A stretch of 60,000 nucleotides of DNA from assembly GCA_903813345.2 (NCBI GenBank), contig CAIIXF020000007.1:33512538-33572537 (forward strand), in the 5' to 3' direction. The notes below the pieces were generated by a model. It was not told where the DNA came from. It saw nothing but the letters and a program-made list of their open reading frames with translations, and did not search any database. The stretch's first letter is position 1; each line of letters starts with the position of its first letter. Made by a program: the position numbers and the translations under genes. Of this stretch, positions 32,130 to 43,480 are shown piece by piece. This DNA comes from Owenia fusiformis. Taxonomy: Eukaryota; Annelida; Polychaeta; Sabellida; Oweniidae.

Positions 32130-32984
32130 ATGAAGTTACCTTTTAAATGCATGCATTTACAAAGTTACCTTTTAAATACATGCTAAGTTTAAGTTTGAGC
32201 ACGGGAATTAATTTTATAACTTGCACCCCATTATGTTGCATGCACAAATACAGTTCATACTAGCAAAGTCAGCTTATGATGAATGCAAGCTAAGTTTAAG
32301 TTTGAGCACCAGAGTACATTTTATAATTTGCATCTCATTATGTTGCATGCACAAATACGACGCATTCTTACAACGTTACCTTATACAACAAAGCATGCTA
32401 AGTTTAAGTTTGACCATGAGTGTAAGTTTTATAATCAACGTTACCTTATAAACAATGCCTGCTAAGTTTAAGTTTGAGCACGATAATACCTTTTATAATT
32501 TACATCTTATTATGTTGCATCCACAAGTACAATGCATACTTTCAATGTTACCATTCTATAAACAATGTGTGCTGGGTTTAATCAACAATGCCTTATCAAA
32601 AATGCATATTAAGTTTAAATTTAAGCACGATAGCACGTTTTATCATCTGCACCTTGTTATGTTGCAGGGCCTGATACAATGGATACTTACAACGTCACCA
32701 TCTAAACAATGCATAATAAGTTTAAGGTTTCAGCACAAGAGCACACTTTATAATTTGCACCTTATTGTGCATGTTGCAGTCACAAATACAGAACATACAT
32801 ACAACGTTATAAACAATGCATTCTTAGTTTAAGTTTGAGCATGATGGTACATTTCACAATTTGCACCTCATTATGTTGCAGGCTCAAATACAATAGATAC
32901 ATACAGCGTTACCTTATAAGCGATGCATAATAACTTTAAAGTTTCAGCACAAGGGCACATTTTATGATCTTTTTCTGACTACTT

Positions 32985-34011
32985 GATTGTGAAAACGAAG
33001 ACTTCTAGTCTTCAGGTCTTCCGCCTGATGTTTCTGACGACCCCCCCCCCCCCCATTACCAATAAAAATAAAACCATGATAATTCACATTTATTTGTGTT
33101 TGCGCAAAGCGACATTAGCAAATAAATGATTTCTTTGTGCGTTGCGTAAATGGAACAGTATGTTGTATAGGGATAAGAGGTGATTGGTATCGTTATTTTG
33201 TATCGTTAGACATTTGATCTTTTAATTGATGGTTTATTTTTGTTAAGATGAGAAACATTTACTTTATTAAACGTTATTGTATAAAGGGTGCAAGTGTATT
33301 TTATAATTCTCTAGAACATTTACATGTCTTTGATCGATCGCTTACCTTTTCCTCATTTGTTTGGGGTTTTTGATGGCCGGGATTGATCAATTTTGCTAAA
33401 TGCAATCTGTAATATTTAAGCCTTAATGATCTCGCTCAACGGTCGAGCTCTTTCATGTATTCAAGGCTTTTCAAGATGGCCACCAGTTAAAAAGTTTCAA
33501 AAATTTGCTCTCAATAATTCCATGTTTTAAGAGTCTTTAAAGACATTTGGAAACAAGAAATTATATCAGGATTATACATGAAAGTACAGGGAAACCGTTG
33601 GACTGTTTTAAATAACAGTTTTGGAGCTTAATTACCAGGATATTAACAAGTAAATTTCAAAGTTAAAACAAAGGAAGAAAAAAATTTTAAACAAAAGAAA
33701 TTTTAAATAGACTTTTTGAAGAAGTTACATGAACATTTAAGAGGATAATTGTAATAGCTTATACAAACCCTTAATTATGTTTTTGATCACAATGGATTTT
33801 AAGAAGATATAGTCAGGAAATATATGTGATAAACATGCAATAAAAACTTTGGACAACTAATGGAGGTGAATGGAACAGCCATTTAATTTAGACAATTGAT
33901 GACAATAGGAGTTAAATGGAAGAGCCACCTAATTAAATGGAAGAGCCACCTAATTACTAATTGAGGGAAGTTGATAGAACAGCCATAAACAAACCTATTT
34001 ATTGAACTTAT
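32985..34011 (+). other. intron sequence and probable 5' UTR of the second LINE
   Basis: Contains a 14-bp C run near 33041 and AT-rich DNA. From about 33400 (CTCGCTCAACGGTCGAGCTC, TTCAAGATGGCCACC) it is probably 5' UTR of the downstream LINE, but the boundary is uncertain. A 16-bp word AAATGGAAGAGCCACC is tandemly repeated near 33913-33951. Confidence 0.4.
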
Positions 34012-36363
34012 TTGGATTTACTACTATATTTGGATAAAAAACAAACTACATCTATATTATATCTTGGACAATGGCGAGAGATCACCCCCGTAGATCTCGT
34101 AAAGTCCTATCTTCAGGTGCACCCTTCACCAGACCTAAAGGGCAAAAAGAGAAAGAACAACAAAAAGCAAAACATGAAAACATTAAGAAACAAACCAGAA
34201 ACCCTTCATGATAATTATCAGTACTTTGACATAGACAATACTGGGATAATAGAACTGACTGATGAATGTAAAAGTGTTCAGTTCTTTACGGAAAGAATAC
34301 CAACATGGCTGGATGCTTTTGAAACATTTTACAAGAACAAATGCATGAAAGCAACATCTTCAAGAGCCCGGTATGGACAAATCATCACTGTTTCTGATCA
34401 TGTTACAATCAACATAAATGATTCAGGAGTAATAAACGTGCAAGGTGAGGGACTTGATGATTGGAAGATGAATGACTTTCCACTTATCAAGGACACCATA
34501 GTCCACATTGACAGGTGTCACTCATTAACTTCCACCCCCCTCAGCAGAGCTGCTGTGCCAAGTTCAATCCATTTATCAGATGTTATGGAGAATACACACT
34601 TATCAGATCAAGAAGACAGTGTAATCACATTCTTGCATCCAGAAATACTAACTAAGGAGTTAGATCCTGTTACAGACACCGCTGAAGATAGCCTCATCTT
34701 CTTTGAAAACCTGAATAAGACTGATGAAGGATCGCCCCCACCGCCCTCACCTGAAGGACCGCCCCCACCGCCCTCGTCTGAAGGACCGCCCTCATCTGAG
34801 AGACTGCCCTCACCTGAAGGACCATCCCCACCGCCCTCATCTGAAGGACCGCCCTCGTCTGAAGGACCGCCCTCGTCTGAAAGACCGCCCTCACCTGAAG
34901 GACCATCCCCACCGCCCTCATCTGAAGGACTATCCCCACCCCCTGATGATATTTCATCTTCTGGATTCCCCTCAGCCCAGGGCCCCCCCTCACATGGAGA
35001 ATCTCTTCAAGCCTCCACAACAAATTATGCCAATGATCAGGAATTGAACATGAATATTCAAGAGCCCTCACTCAACACAATAATGGATAATGTACTGTCT
35101 GATGGGTCCTCTTTCACTGAACAATCACAACTTGCCAAATCCCAAAAATCTGTCGCTGCAATATTAGAAGAAAATAAACGATTACAAGTTGAAAATAACA
35201 AACAACGGAGTAAAATCACTCAACTAATGAACAAAAATGAGAAGTATCTGAGTGACAGGAAACTTATAAATGAGCAGTCTGCCAAAATAAATGATCTTCT
35301 TAACCGCATCAAAGTAAATGAACAGCAGAGAGCGGATGAACTCGAGGCTCAACAAGTACTCCATAACACAAAGCTTAGAGACTTAGAGGCAGAAATCTAC
35401 AACTTAGATGAAAAACTGAGATGTATGGAAAAAGAACATAAAGGATTGAAAGCTGATCTGGAGACAACTTACCGGAGAAATAAACAACTGGCATCCATGT
35501 TAGACAGTGAGCAAAATCTATCTCAACCCCAGAGTCTTGCTGAATCACCCAAACCACCAAAATGTGATTCTTATAAACCTTCTTCGGCCCCAAAAAGTGC
35601 ACCAAGTAAAGCTAAGCCTCCTCAAAGCAAAATTGCCAAACCTGTCCCTTCACCATGTACTAAGCCTTCAACGTCACCAAAGGCGACATCTGCACCACAT
35701 GCCAAGTCTATGCCACATAGCATGCAAGAGCCACCTAAGTTGAAGTCTATGACATCTGTACATATAATGTATTCTTCAAATGGTAGAGGATTAGCTGGAA
35801 TCATGAAGAGCAAGGCACCAAGTGTGAATGTTACGTCCTCAGTCTACAGCGGTGGTAGGATTGAGCATGGAGTCCAGGCTATACAGAGAGGTGATATCAA
35901 GCAATCAACAGACTATAAAATAATTGGATTGGGAACAAACAATGTCAAGACAGATTCACCAAATGACATTATCTATAGTCTTAAACACTTAGCTCAAACA
36001 GCAAGATCACATCATCCAAATTCTAAACTGATCATGGCAGGACTGCACCACAGAGGGGATTCAGAATCTAGTCATCACATTCAGAATATGAACTCTGACA
36101 TTGATTACATCAACAGCAATATGAAAACTTTCTGTAACAATCAGGGAATTGGATTTATTGATATTAACCAAGCCAACAACTCAACTGCTGGCAGACCAAA
36201 TTTTGATGTGCTAAATCGTGATGGACTCCACTTTAATCCAAAAGGACGAACTTCCCTAGTGATGGCCATGCTAAGATGCATCAACAGTGACATACCCAAG
36301 ACATATGCCAGTATCCTCTCAAGTAAAAACCCTACCTACCAGCCTGCTCAGTACAAATTATAG
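34012..36363 (+). CDS. LINE ORF1 with coiled coil and SGNH-hydrolase-like domain
   Basis: Long open frame of 783 codons. Layout: N-terminal basic part; Pro/Ser/Glu-rich repeats (SPEGPP, SSEGPP) at residues 240-330; coiled coil about 375-500 (EENKRLQVENNKQRSK); Ser/Pro/Lys linker; C-terminal SGNH/GDSL-like domain with block I at 587-593 (YSSNGRG), block III GLGTNN near 638 and block V RDGLHFNPKG with Asp737 and His740. ORF1 proteins with such esterase domains are known in CR1-group LINEs. Its first in-frame ATG is at 34174. A better-looking ATG at 34071 opens another frame (MARDHPRRSRKVLSS) that closes near 34212, which suggests a small frameshift near the N-terminus. ORF2 follows after 5 nt. 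Confidence 0.8.
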   Translation: MDLLLYLDKKQTTSILYLGQWREITPVDLVKSYLQVHPSPDLKGKKRKNNKKQNMKTLRNKPETLHDNYQYFDIDNTGIIELTDECKSVQFFTERIPTWLDAFETFYKNKCMKATSSRARYGQIITVSDHVTININDSGVINVQGEGLDDWKMNDFPLIKDTIVHIDRCHSLTSTPLSRAAVPSSIHLSDVMENTHLSDQEDSVITFLHPEILTKELDPVTDTAEDSLIFFENLNKTDEGSPPPPSPEGPPPPPSSEGPPSSERLPSPEGPSPPPSSEGPPSSEGPPSSERPPSPEGPSPPPSSEGLSPPPDDISSSGFPSAQGPPSHGESLQASTTNYANDQELNMNIQEPSLNTIMDNVLSDGSSFTEQSQLAKSQKSVAAILEENKRLQVENNKQRSKITQLMNKNEKYLSDRKLINEQSAKINDLLNRIKVNEQQRADELEAQQVLHNTKLRDLEAEIYNLDEKLRCMEKEHKGLKADLETTYRRNKQLASMLDSEQNLSQPQSLAESPKPPKCDSYKPSSAPKSAPSKAKPPQSKIAKPVPSPCTKPSTSPKATSAPHAKSMPHSMQEPPKLKSMTSVHIMYSSNGRGLAGIMKSKAPSVNVTSSVYSGGRIEHGVQAIQRGDIKQSTDYKIIGLGTNNVKTDSPNDIIYSLKHLAQTARSHHPNSKLIMAGLHHRGDSESSHHIQNMNSDIDYINSNMKTFCNNQGIGFIDINQANNSTAGRPNFDVLNRDGLHFNPKGRTSLVMAMLRCINSDIPKTYASILSSKNPTYQPAQYKL
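34727..34940 (+). repeat. Pro/Ser-coding minisatellite within ORF1
   Basis: Tandem units of about 15-24 bp of CCGCCCTCGTCTGAAGGA type encode (P)PSSEGPP. All six frames stay open here, which produces spurious peptides in the other frames. Confidence 0.85.
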
Positions 36364-36368
36364 ACACT

Positions 36369-38615
36369 GTGTGTGATGCATCCTGGAATTATAATAGCAA
36401 CTGTACATATGATATGACTTGTAATAATGATGATGCTGATTTATGCACAAACAAAGGCATCAGTGTTAAAAAAGAAGGTTTAACTGTATATAGTAAGATG
36501 AACTCAAAAGATTGTACATGTAGTAGTAATAAGATGGATAGTTGCTCTGTAATTAGTGAGAATGATATTACGTTTTCAAATAACAATGAGTTAATACATG
36601 AATGTAGTAAGCTCTTAGCGTCTGATGATGTTTCATTATTCCACAAAAATCAAAATTCAACTGACTTAAAATGTCTTATGTGGAACATTAATCGTTTATC
36701 AGATAAATTACATAATGGGTATGACATTAAAGAGCTTTTTAGCAAGTACTCAATTGTATTACTATGTGAAACCTGGTTAAACCCACTTGAAACATTTACT
36801 TTAGATGGTTTTACTGTACATAATCTTGCTCGACAGTCTAAAAATGCAAATTCCAATGGATTTTCAGGAGGTTTAGCTGTTCTTGTAAAAGATGAATTAT
36901 TCAATACTAGTGTAGAATTGATTAAACAAACACATGACTTTTTTGTTTGGCTAAAGCTCAAGTCATCATTTTACAATTTAGCCAAAGATATTTATATTTG
37001 TTTTGTATATATGCCACATAAAGGTTCAAAATTTGAACATGTAGATAATATGGAAATTTTAGAAAAATCAATTGCATTATATCAGTTGTTAGGCAATACA
37101 ATTATTGTTGGAGACCTAAATGCTCGAACAGCAGAATTATCTGACTGCAATACTCTGGTATGTGGATCTGATGAAAATTTGACACCATATAATCATATTG
37201 ACCAAGATGCATCGCATGGGGTTACTTCTAATAGGGTTTCAATGGATAAAAACCTTAAAGCTGTATATCAAACTCACGGTCGTGAACTCATCAATTTATG
37301 TAAATCATCCAATTTAAGGATTTTGAATGGTAGATTTTTTCAAGACAAAGGTATTGGAAAATTCACTTATTATCGATATCAGGAACAAAATGACTTAGAC
37401 AATAGCAAAGGGAAATCAGTATTAGATTATGTACTTTCACAACCTGATCTCTTTAATTTTTTCTCAGATTTTAAGGTTCATGACAGGCATCCTGACTCGG
37501 ACCATGCACCAATTCACTTTAGTCTTAATATTAAGCATTCAAAAAGCACTTCCCAGTCAGATAAAAATGTTAAAACTAACATTTTGCCATATTCATATTT
37601 TAAATGGGATTTTAAAGCAAAAGATAATTTTATTGAAATTCTTCATGACAATATTAGCAGTGATGTTTTAGATGATTTTTATTGTAAAATGGGACAAAAC
37701 ATTGATTCAAATAGCTTGTTGAATGTTCTTAAACGTGTTATTTATCATGCATCTGAAAGCACTCTGCAGTTAAAGCAACTTAAAAAGTCTAAAAAGAAAT
37801 TCCCAGTTAATCCCTGGTTCAATGATGAGTGTAAAAGATTAAAACAACAATTACGGAATGCAATTAAAGAAAATTATTCAGACTTAGAAATTTCAATTAT
37901 TCAGAAAAAATATAATCAGACAAAGCAAAGAGAAAAACGAGCATATCAAACTGACTTATTGAAATCATTATTAAACTTTAAAGCTCATAATCCCACAGAA
38001 TTTTGGAAAATGGTACATTCAATCCCTGGTAAAAATGAAAGCAGAGATATACCAATTTCAACCTCTGTACTTTTGGATACTTTCAAAAACCTTGGTAAAG
38101 CACCTAAATATGACTTCTTTGATTATGAAGCTTTAGCGAAAATGCAAATCTTTATATTGGAATATAACATGCATAATTCATATACAGATTCATTACAAAT
38201 TAGTGATCATTTACTTAACAATGTTATACATGAAAAAGAGGTTCTAAATGCCTTAGATAAAATTAATGCTAATAAATCACCAGGTATTGATGGCTTACCA
38301 TCTAATATTATTAAAAATTGTAAAGCTCTATCATTAGATTTTACTGCACTATTTAATTTTATCTTTGATAGAGGAGATTACCCTGAAGAATGGAGTATCG
38401 GTATGCTCTCCACTCTTTACAAACAAGGATCACGTCTCAATCCAGATAATTACAGAGGAATCAATGTACTTGCTTGTCTAGGAAATGTTTTTGATACAAT
38501 CATTCAAACAAGATTAGTGTTCAATGCAGAAATGCTCAATATTCAAGACCCATTACATGATTACAAGGTGCTTATAAATCTGGTCACCGTACAACAGATA
38601 ATTTGTTCATTTTAA
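36369..38615 (+). pseudogene. LINE ORF2, part 1: endonuclease and start of RT (frameshifted)
   Basis: First in-frame ATG at 36414. Residues from about 100 form an APE/EEP endonuclease: LMWNINRL (Asn), LLCETWL (catalytic Glu), CFVYMPHKG (Tyr), IIVGDLNART (Asp/Asn), VLDYVLS and SDHAPIHF (His). All catalytic positions look intact. From about residue 624 the reverse transcriptase begins: LDKINANKSPGIDGLPSNII and NPDNYRGINVLACLG. The frame fails at about 38566-38570 (ACAAGGTGC), where one missing base moves the expected G-x-R-T-T-D block into another frame; the 3' remainder (LVTVQQIICSF) is out of frame. It continues in the next entry. Architecture fits the CR1/L2/Jockey group; no RNase H was seen. 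Confidence 0.85.
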
Positions 38616-40171
38616 ACACTATTATTTCACATTTTAAGAGGCAGAAAAAGCCTCTATATTGTATAATGGTAGATTTTAGGAAAGCGTTTGATTATGTCAA
38701 CAGGACAGCACTTCTTTATAAATTATGTAAATCAGGGATACATCCAAGTTCAAAAATGTTTAAAATTATTGATAGCATGTATAAAAAATCGAAATCATGT
38801 CTCAAACTTAAAGATGGCATTACTCCAACGTACAATACTGGAATTGGCGTTATGCAGGGCTCTGTTCTCAGTACATATCTTTTCAACCATTTTTTGGATG
38901 ACTTGAAAGATTTTCTTCCCTCAGAACATGGTATAGAGTTTGAAGGTGTTTCTTTAAACCATCTACTTTGGGCTGATGACTTAGTATTAATAGCTAGCTC
39001 TAAATCTGGGGCACAATCTATGCTAGACTCTCTCTTTGATTTTTGCAGAAATTATCATCTTGTTGTCAACACTGTTAAAACAAAGGCTATTATTTTTAAC
39101 TCTAAATCAGATGAAACTTTTAAATTCAATAATGAAGTGATTGCATGTGTAGAAGACTACAAATACCTAGGGTGTATCTTCAACAGTAAAAATAATTTTG
39201 ATAAACAAATATGCTATCTTAAAGAACAATCTAGAAAAGCTTTATTCAAAATAAAGCAACAATATCACAAGTTTAATGACATTCCCATATCAGTTGCCTT
39301 ACATTTATTTGATTCACTTGTCCAACCAATTTTGATGTATGGTTCAGAAATATGGTCAAGTAAAAAACATATCAAGTCACTTGAAACTATTCACCTGTCC
39401 TTTTTAAAAAGCATTCTTGGTGTGAAAACATCAACTGCAACCCTAGCAGTCTATGGGGAGCTGGGTCGTTTCCCCCTTAGTTTGTGCTTTGATATTAATC
39501 TTATTAAATATTGGATACGGCTTATACAACTTTGTCCAGATAACCTCCTTTATAAAGCATATCTATATGACTATGAAATGTACAGTTTAGGATTTAAAAA
39601 TACTTGGTCAAGTAAGGTTCATAATATTTTAAAAGATTGTAATCTTGAAAGCACTTGGAATGAACAAGTTGTTGATGATGACTATGTATTCAAAAAGAAT
39701 CTAACTAAAACATTGCACCAAAATTATAAGGAGAAATGGAAGTGTGATTTACAATTATACCCAGTTTTAAGAACATACATTAAATTCAAAACAATTTTCG
39801 AAAGAGAACAATATTTAAGCCTTCAAAACAAAAATCACAGGCAATCAATTTCACAACTGAGATTAAGTTCACATAAATTACAAATAGAACTGGGTAGACA
39901 TGTAAAACCACGGCCAAAACCTGAATATGAAAGATTGTGTAACTTTTGTGGGGAAATAGAAAATGAGGTTCATTTCATGATTAAATGCCAAATACATAGA
40001 GAAAATAGAAGAATATTGTTTGACAACATCACTAGCAAAATTAATGTTGATCAACATGATCCTGAAAATACATTCATTATGTTAATTTCTTCAAAAGATA
40101 AATATGTGCAAAAGCAAGTTGGAAGTTTTATTACGAAATCATTCAAAAACTTAAACTTGCCTGGGGATTAA
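38571..40171 (+). pseudogene. LINE ORF2, part 2: RT core and C-terminus
   Basis: Continuation after the single-base frameshift, open to the TAA-type stop at 40171. Motifs: HRTTDNLFILNTI; motif A IMVDFRKAFDYVNR; motif B GVMQGSVLSTYLF (usual Pro replaced by Thr); motif C LLWADDLVLIASS (W instead of Y/F before ADD); KTKAIIFNS; YLGCIF; a thumb/C-terminal block with LMYGSEIW and AVYGELGRFPLSL; and a C-terminal CNFCGEIENEVHFMIKC, a CCHC-type zinc-binding motif. Catalytic Asp residues are intact, so only the frameshift (and possibly one in ORF1) inactivates this copy. Related elements in the genome may be active. Confidence 0.87.
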
Positions 40172-40355
40172 CATTTTGGATGCATCACACCTAAAGTATA
40201 TTATAACATATGTAAATAACAAGTTTTTTGTATAAATTGTATATATTAGTGTAGTGTAGTGTAGTGTAGTGTAGTTTTTGTAAAATTTCATTTTGTAATG
40301 ACTAATATGTCAGGTCATGACATCTAAAGAGTCAATAAAAGATATATATATTTAA

Positions 40356-43080
40356 GATTTTTTCAAAATAACATATTGTAGAGAACATTATTGAGCCATT
40401 GTGACCAATGGCTCAATGGACCAATGGCTTATATCATGAATTTTGTAAATTATAAAGTAAAAAACAGGTCTATGTTGAGAGTCTTTTCATTATTTGTCAG
40501 AGTTTATTTGGTCTACTATTAAGTTTTAAGTAAAAAAGGTCTGCTTTCAGTCTATTATTTATCAGAGTTTATTTGGTCTACTTTCAGTCTGCTATTAAAA
40601 ATTATAAGTAAAACAGGTATACTTTCAGTCCATTTTAGTCTTTTCAGACCTATTTAGACCAATTAATAAGTTAGGTTTCAGTCAAGACCTATCAACAAGT
40701 TATACTTTTAGTCGGCTTGATCAAAATATGTCACCTATTGGGTGGTGACATAATAAATAATAAAGCAAAGTATTATAGAAAACATCACAGATGCGTAGCT
40801 GGGTGGGGAATATTGGACCCCCTGCTGGAATCTTTTCAAAATCATTAATTTATCTTTTTTAATTTTCTCATTATTTATTTTTTTGAAGTGTGGTATTTGT
40901 CTCTTTCATAACTGGTTATTTGTTATCGGATTTGCTTAGAATTATAAAAGCTTACCGATGGTCATTGGACCAAGGACCTGTGCTAGAGATTTTCATATCC
41001 GATAGATACTTTTTTCAAAGTTAGATAATTTCCCCTCATCATTCCCCTAGGGTTGTTTTTCAGGATCTTTTCCTGGATTTAACCCAAAAGTTCTAGCTAT
41101 TGAATAAATAAGGGAGACCCGGATAAGGCTCTTGGCAGTAGCATTGTATACAAATATCGTAAAATATGCCATGTATTTTTTCTGACAAACTTTAATATAA
41201 TTTCTATTTTTCATTGCCTCTTCGATTCAATATGCCTTTTTGGAGCTTTGCTTCATGGGACTCTATGAGCTTCTATGGGACTCCGTGGAACCCTATGGGG
41301 ATTCCTTGGGACTTTGTGGGAGTTTGTATGGCTTAGTCCCCTGAAGTCTCATCGAGTCCCATGAACTGATCCCTTTTGAGAATCATATGCTCACTCCATG
41401 GATATTGAAGCATTTTTAATGTTTCTGTAGACATACAGTGTATTCACTTTATTAAAAACACAAGATCTGGAACCGTGAGAATACTTTGGGGCAGACGGCA
41501 GGGTACGGCATGTATACTCCATGTGCAAGATATTCAAATCAAACCAAATACAAAGATTAATAAAAAAATTGATGCCAAAAATTGGCCATGCAATGGCGAG
41601 TGGTCAGCCCACATGGCTAATGTGACAGCTACTTTACCAAGTTACGGCGAAATCGTAAGTTAAGACACCCCTAACCCTGGTCGTCCTGGTCCTTCAAATT
41701 TACACACATGATAGAGGATATCAAGTACTAGAGCTGATTAACTTTTGGGCAGCCATCTTGTTTTCTGGTGGCCATTTTGAAGGTTTTTCGAAAAATCTCG
41801 TCATCGCCATTTCAGGAAAACCGCTCATCGGATTTCCTTCAAATTTACACAAATGATAGAGGATATCAAGTACTAGAGCTGATTAACTTTTGGGTGGCCA
41901 TCTTGTTTTCTTGTTCTTGAAATTTGTAAACATAATAGGAGAACAGTATTCCTGGTTCATAGTGTCTGCCTATTTGATGGTGTAATCTCGTTCACGTCCT
42001 GTGCCTTGTTAGCAAAAGTCGTAACTTACGGATATAGTTACGACATTTGGAAGTTACAACGATGTACGAAAAATGCATTTTTTGCCAGTCGTAGTAAAAG
42101 AACAATGACTTACAACCATTCGTAAGTTACGACCGTTTCCAAGAACGGTTCCCAGGTTCTTACATTTCACTTTCTTTAAAGTCCCCATATAAAGTTTAAA
42201 CCACTTTGGCTTATATTGTCGTCTTACCCAATGTTATCAAAGTATGATATGTGAAACTTTTTTTTAAATTTTAAAAAGTGTTTTTTGAAGGACTTTTTGT
42301 TCAAAAATTTGTGAATTTATTTGAAACTAACTTTTAGAGGTCACGCATATCTTTTAATTAGCCACAATTCATACCAATGCATAGCATTCATCCTCACATG
42401 TGTTTTGCCGAAAAAATTAGGAAAATCAGTTCAGAAATAAGCGATAAATGAACTCGTCAGTGCATGAATATGGTTCCGAGAAAAATGCATTTGGTTTATT
42501 ATTGAAGTCTAGCAATTTATTAAGAAAAGATTGACATCGAAAAAAAGTATTTTTTTCAAAAAGTTTTTGCTACCTGAGTGACATAATGTTGCAAAATATA
42601 TTTGATATGCTAAAACATTGAAGTGGCCCATTAAATATGGCATTTTATTATTGAAATAGTGTGTCCTTTGTTCAATCTTTGCATCTTTGCAAAGAATGGG
42701 TATCGATATGGCGAACTTTTTGAACACACGTTTCTCTTAAACCAGTCATCAAAGATTTCTGAAAATTTTACACATTGTCAATTTAATGGCCATCTTTTGA
42801 ATGGTAACAATATAATTTTGAATAGATAAACATACTTTCATCTATATTGTTTTAAAAAACACATCAAACACTTGTTTTTTTTGTTCTTGGTATCATTTTT
42901 CCAGAGTGAAATGAAACATCTTTCCGAACCTCATTGGAACAAAACGACATAAACACAACATGTTTAGGCCTCTCAATATTTTAATTGTACAAAGGAAATT
43001 TTGGTTTATTTTTAAAAAGTATCTTGTTAATGGAATAAAAGGTTTTTCTTGATTTTTATCTATTTTGGGGGGATTTTTTA
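40356..43080. other. intron sequence with short tandem and foldback repeats
   Basis: Includes two units of about 75 bp with TTTATTTGGTCTACT (40504 and 40567), a run of TATGGGACTCC-like words at 41257-41335, two copies of an 80-bp block with GATAGAGGATATCAAGTACT (41708 and 41853), and a foldback with ends GTCGTAACTTACG (42018-42030) and CGTAAGTTACGAC (42121-42133). Nothing coding. Confidence 0.5.
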
Positions 43081-43128
43081 GCTCTTAGCTCACATGGTGA
43101 GCTTTTGCAATCGCTCACTTGTCCGTCT

Positions 43129-43159
<31 letters not shown>

Positions 43160-43480
43160 CGTCAACAATAGTGGCACGTTTTAAAACCTCTGTCGATATG
43201 ATTCCTGTTTTAAGTTATTTCTGTTCAACATCAATACAGAAAACACCCCTATGACTCCTGGTTCAAAAGCTCGCCTATTTTCAAAATGGCTGCCATTTTT
43301 GTCTCGCGAAATTCACTTTTGACCCATTTCCTAGCTTTACAAATAATTTCAGATGTCCTACATTGTAAAAATCCATGTCAATGTAAAGAGTAGATATATG
43401 AAATAATTTTGTTACGAAAAATCAGCAAAAAATTGCCGGTCCAGAATATATTCTAGACCGGTCCATATGGACCACCACTA
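43081..43480 (+). mobile_element. third palindrome-plus-(GTCY)n family member
   Basis: Begins TTAGCTCACATGGTGAGCTT (palindrome GCTCAC ATG GTGAGC), then a tract of GTCC/GTCT at 43123-43163, then ATTCCTGTTTTAAG and TTTTCAAAATGGCTGCCATT. The right boundary is unclear. Near 43436-43474 lies a small hairpin (GGTCCAGAATATATTCTAGACC). Confidence 0.5.

Larger units (their letters stand above)
30533..32960 (-). repeat. about 110-bp tandem monomers at the LINE 5' end
   Basis: About nine or ten diverged monomers carrying TAAGTTTAAGTTTGAGCAC and CATTATGTTGCATGCACAAA (for example near 32181, 32291, 32398, 32461, 32609, 32706, 32826 and 32930, and one or two near 30540-30680). The array lies inside the LINE's TSDs at its 5' end, comparable in position to the promoter monomers of mouse L1. 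It is split by the 30701 element. Confidence 0.7.
22110..32969 (-). mobile_element. Tx1/L1-type LINE with nested insertions, 15-bp TSD
   Basis: A minus-strand non-LTR retrotransposon flanked by the perfect 15-bp repeat TTTTTCTGACTACTT (22095-22109 and 32970-32984). Its 3' end carries an A-rich tail, seen as T-rich sequence at 22110-22131, directly next to the left TSD, as target-primed reverse transcription predicts. From 5' (right) to 3' (left) it holds: a tandem array of about 110-bp monomers, an ORF1 remnant, the endonuclease N-terminus, reverse transcriptase pieces, a C-terminal region and a 3' UTR with a tandem duplication. Later insertions lie at 23178-23951, 24668-27900, about 28772-29580 and 30701-32129. 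The copy is dead. Confidence 0.85.
33400..40355 (+). mobile_element. near full-length CR1/L2/Jockey-type LINE
   Basis: Two-ORF non-LTR retrotransposon on the SLX9 sense strand. The 3' UTR ends with (GTAGT)n at 40249-40276 and a terminal segment GTCAATAAAAGATATATATA near 40330-40352. I could not find a TSD, so both ends are approximate. The stop-free length of about 6 kb with one clear frameshift implies a young insertion. Confidence 0.8.

Noticed and set aside
34694-35071. Repetitive frames rich in RAV/QTRAV (minus) or KDRPH (plus) over the LINE ORF1
   Set aside because: Shadow frames of the Pro/Ser minisatellite; the ORF1 frame continues on both sides with coiled-coil sequence.
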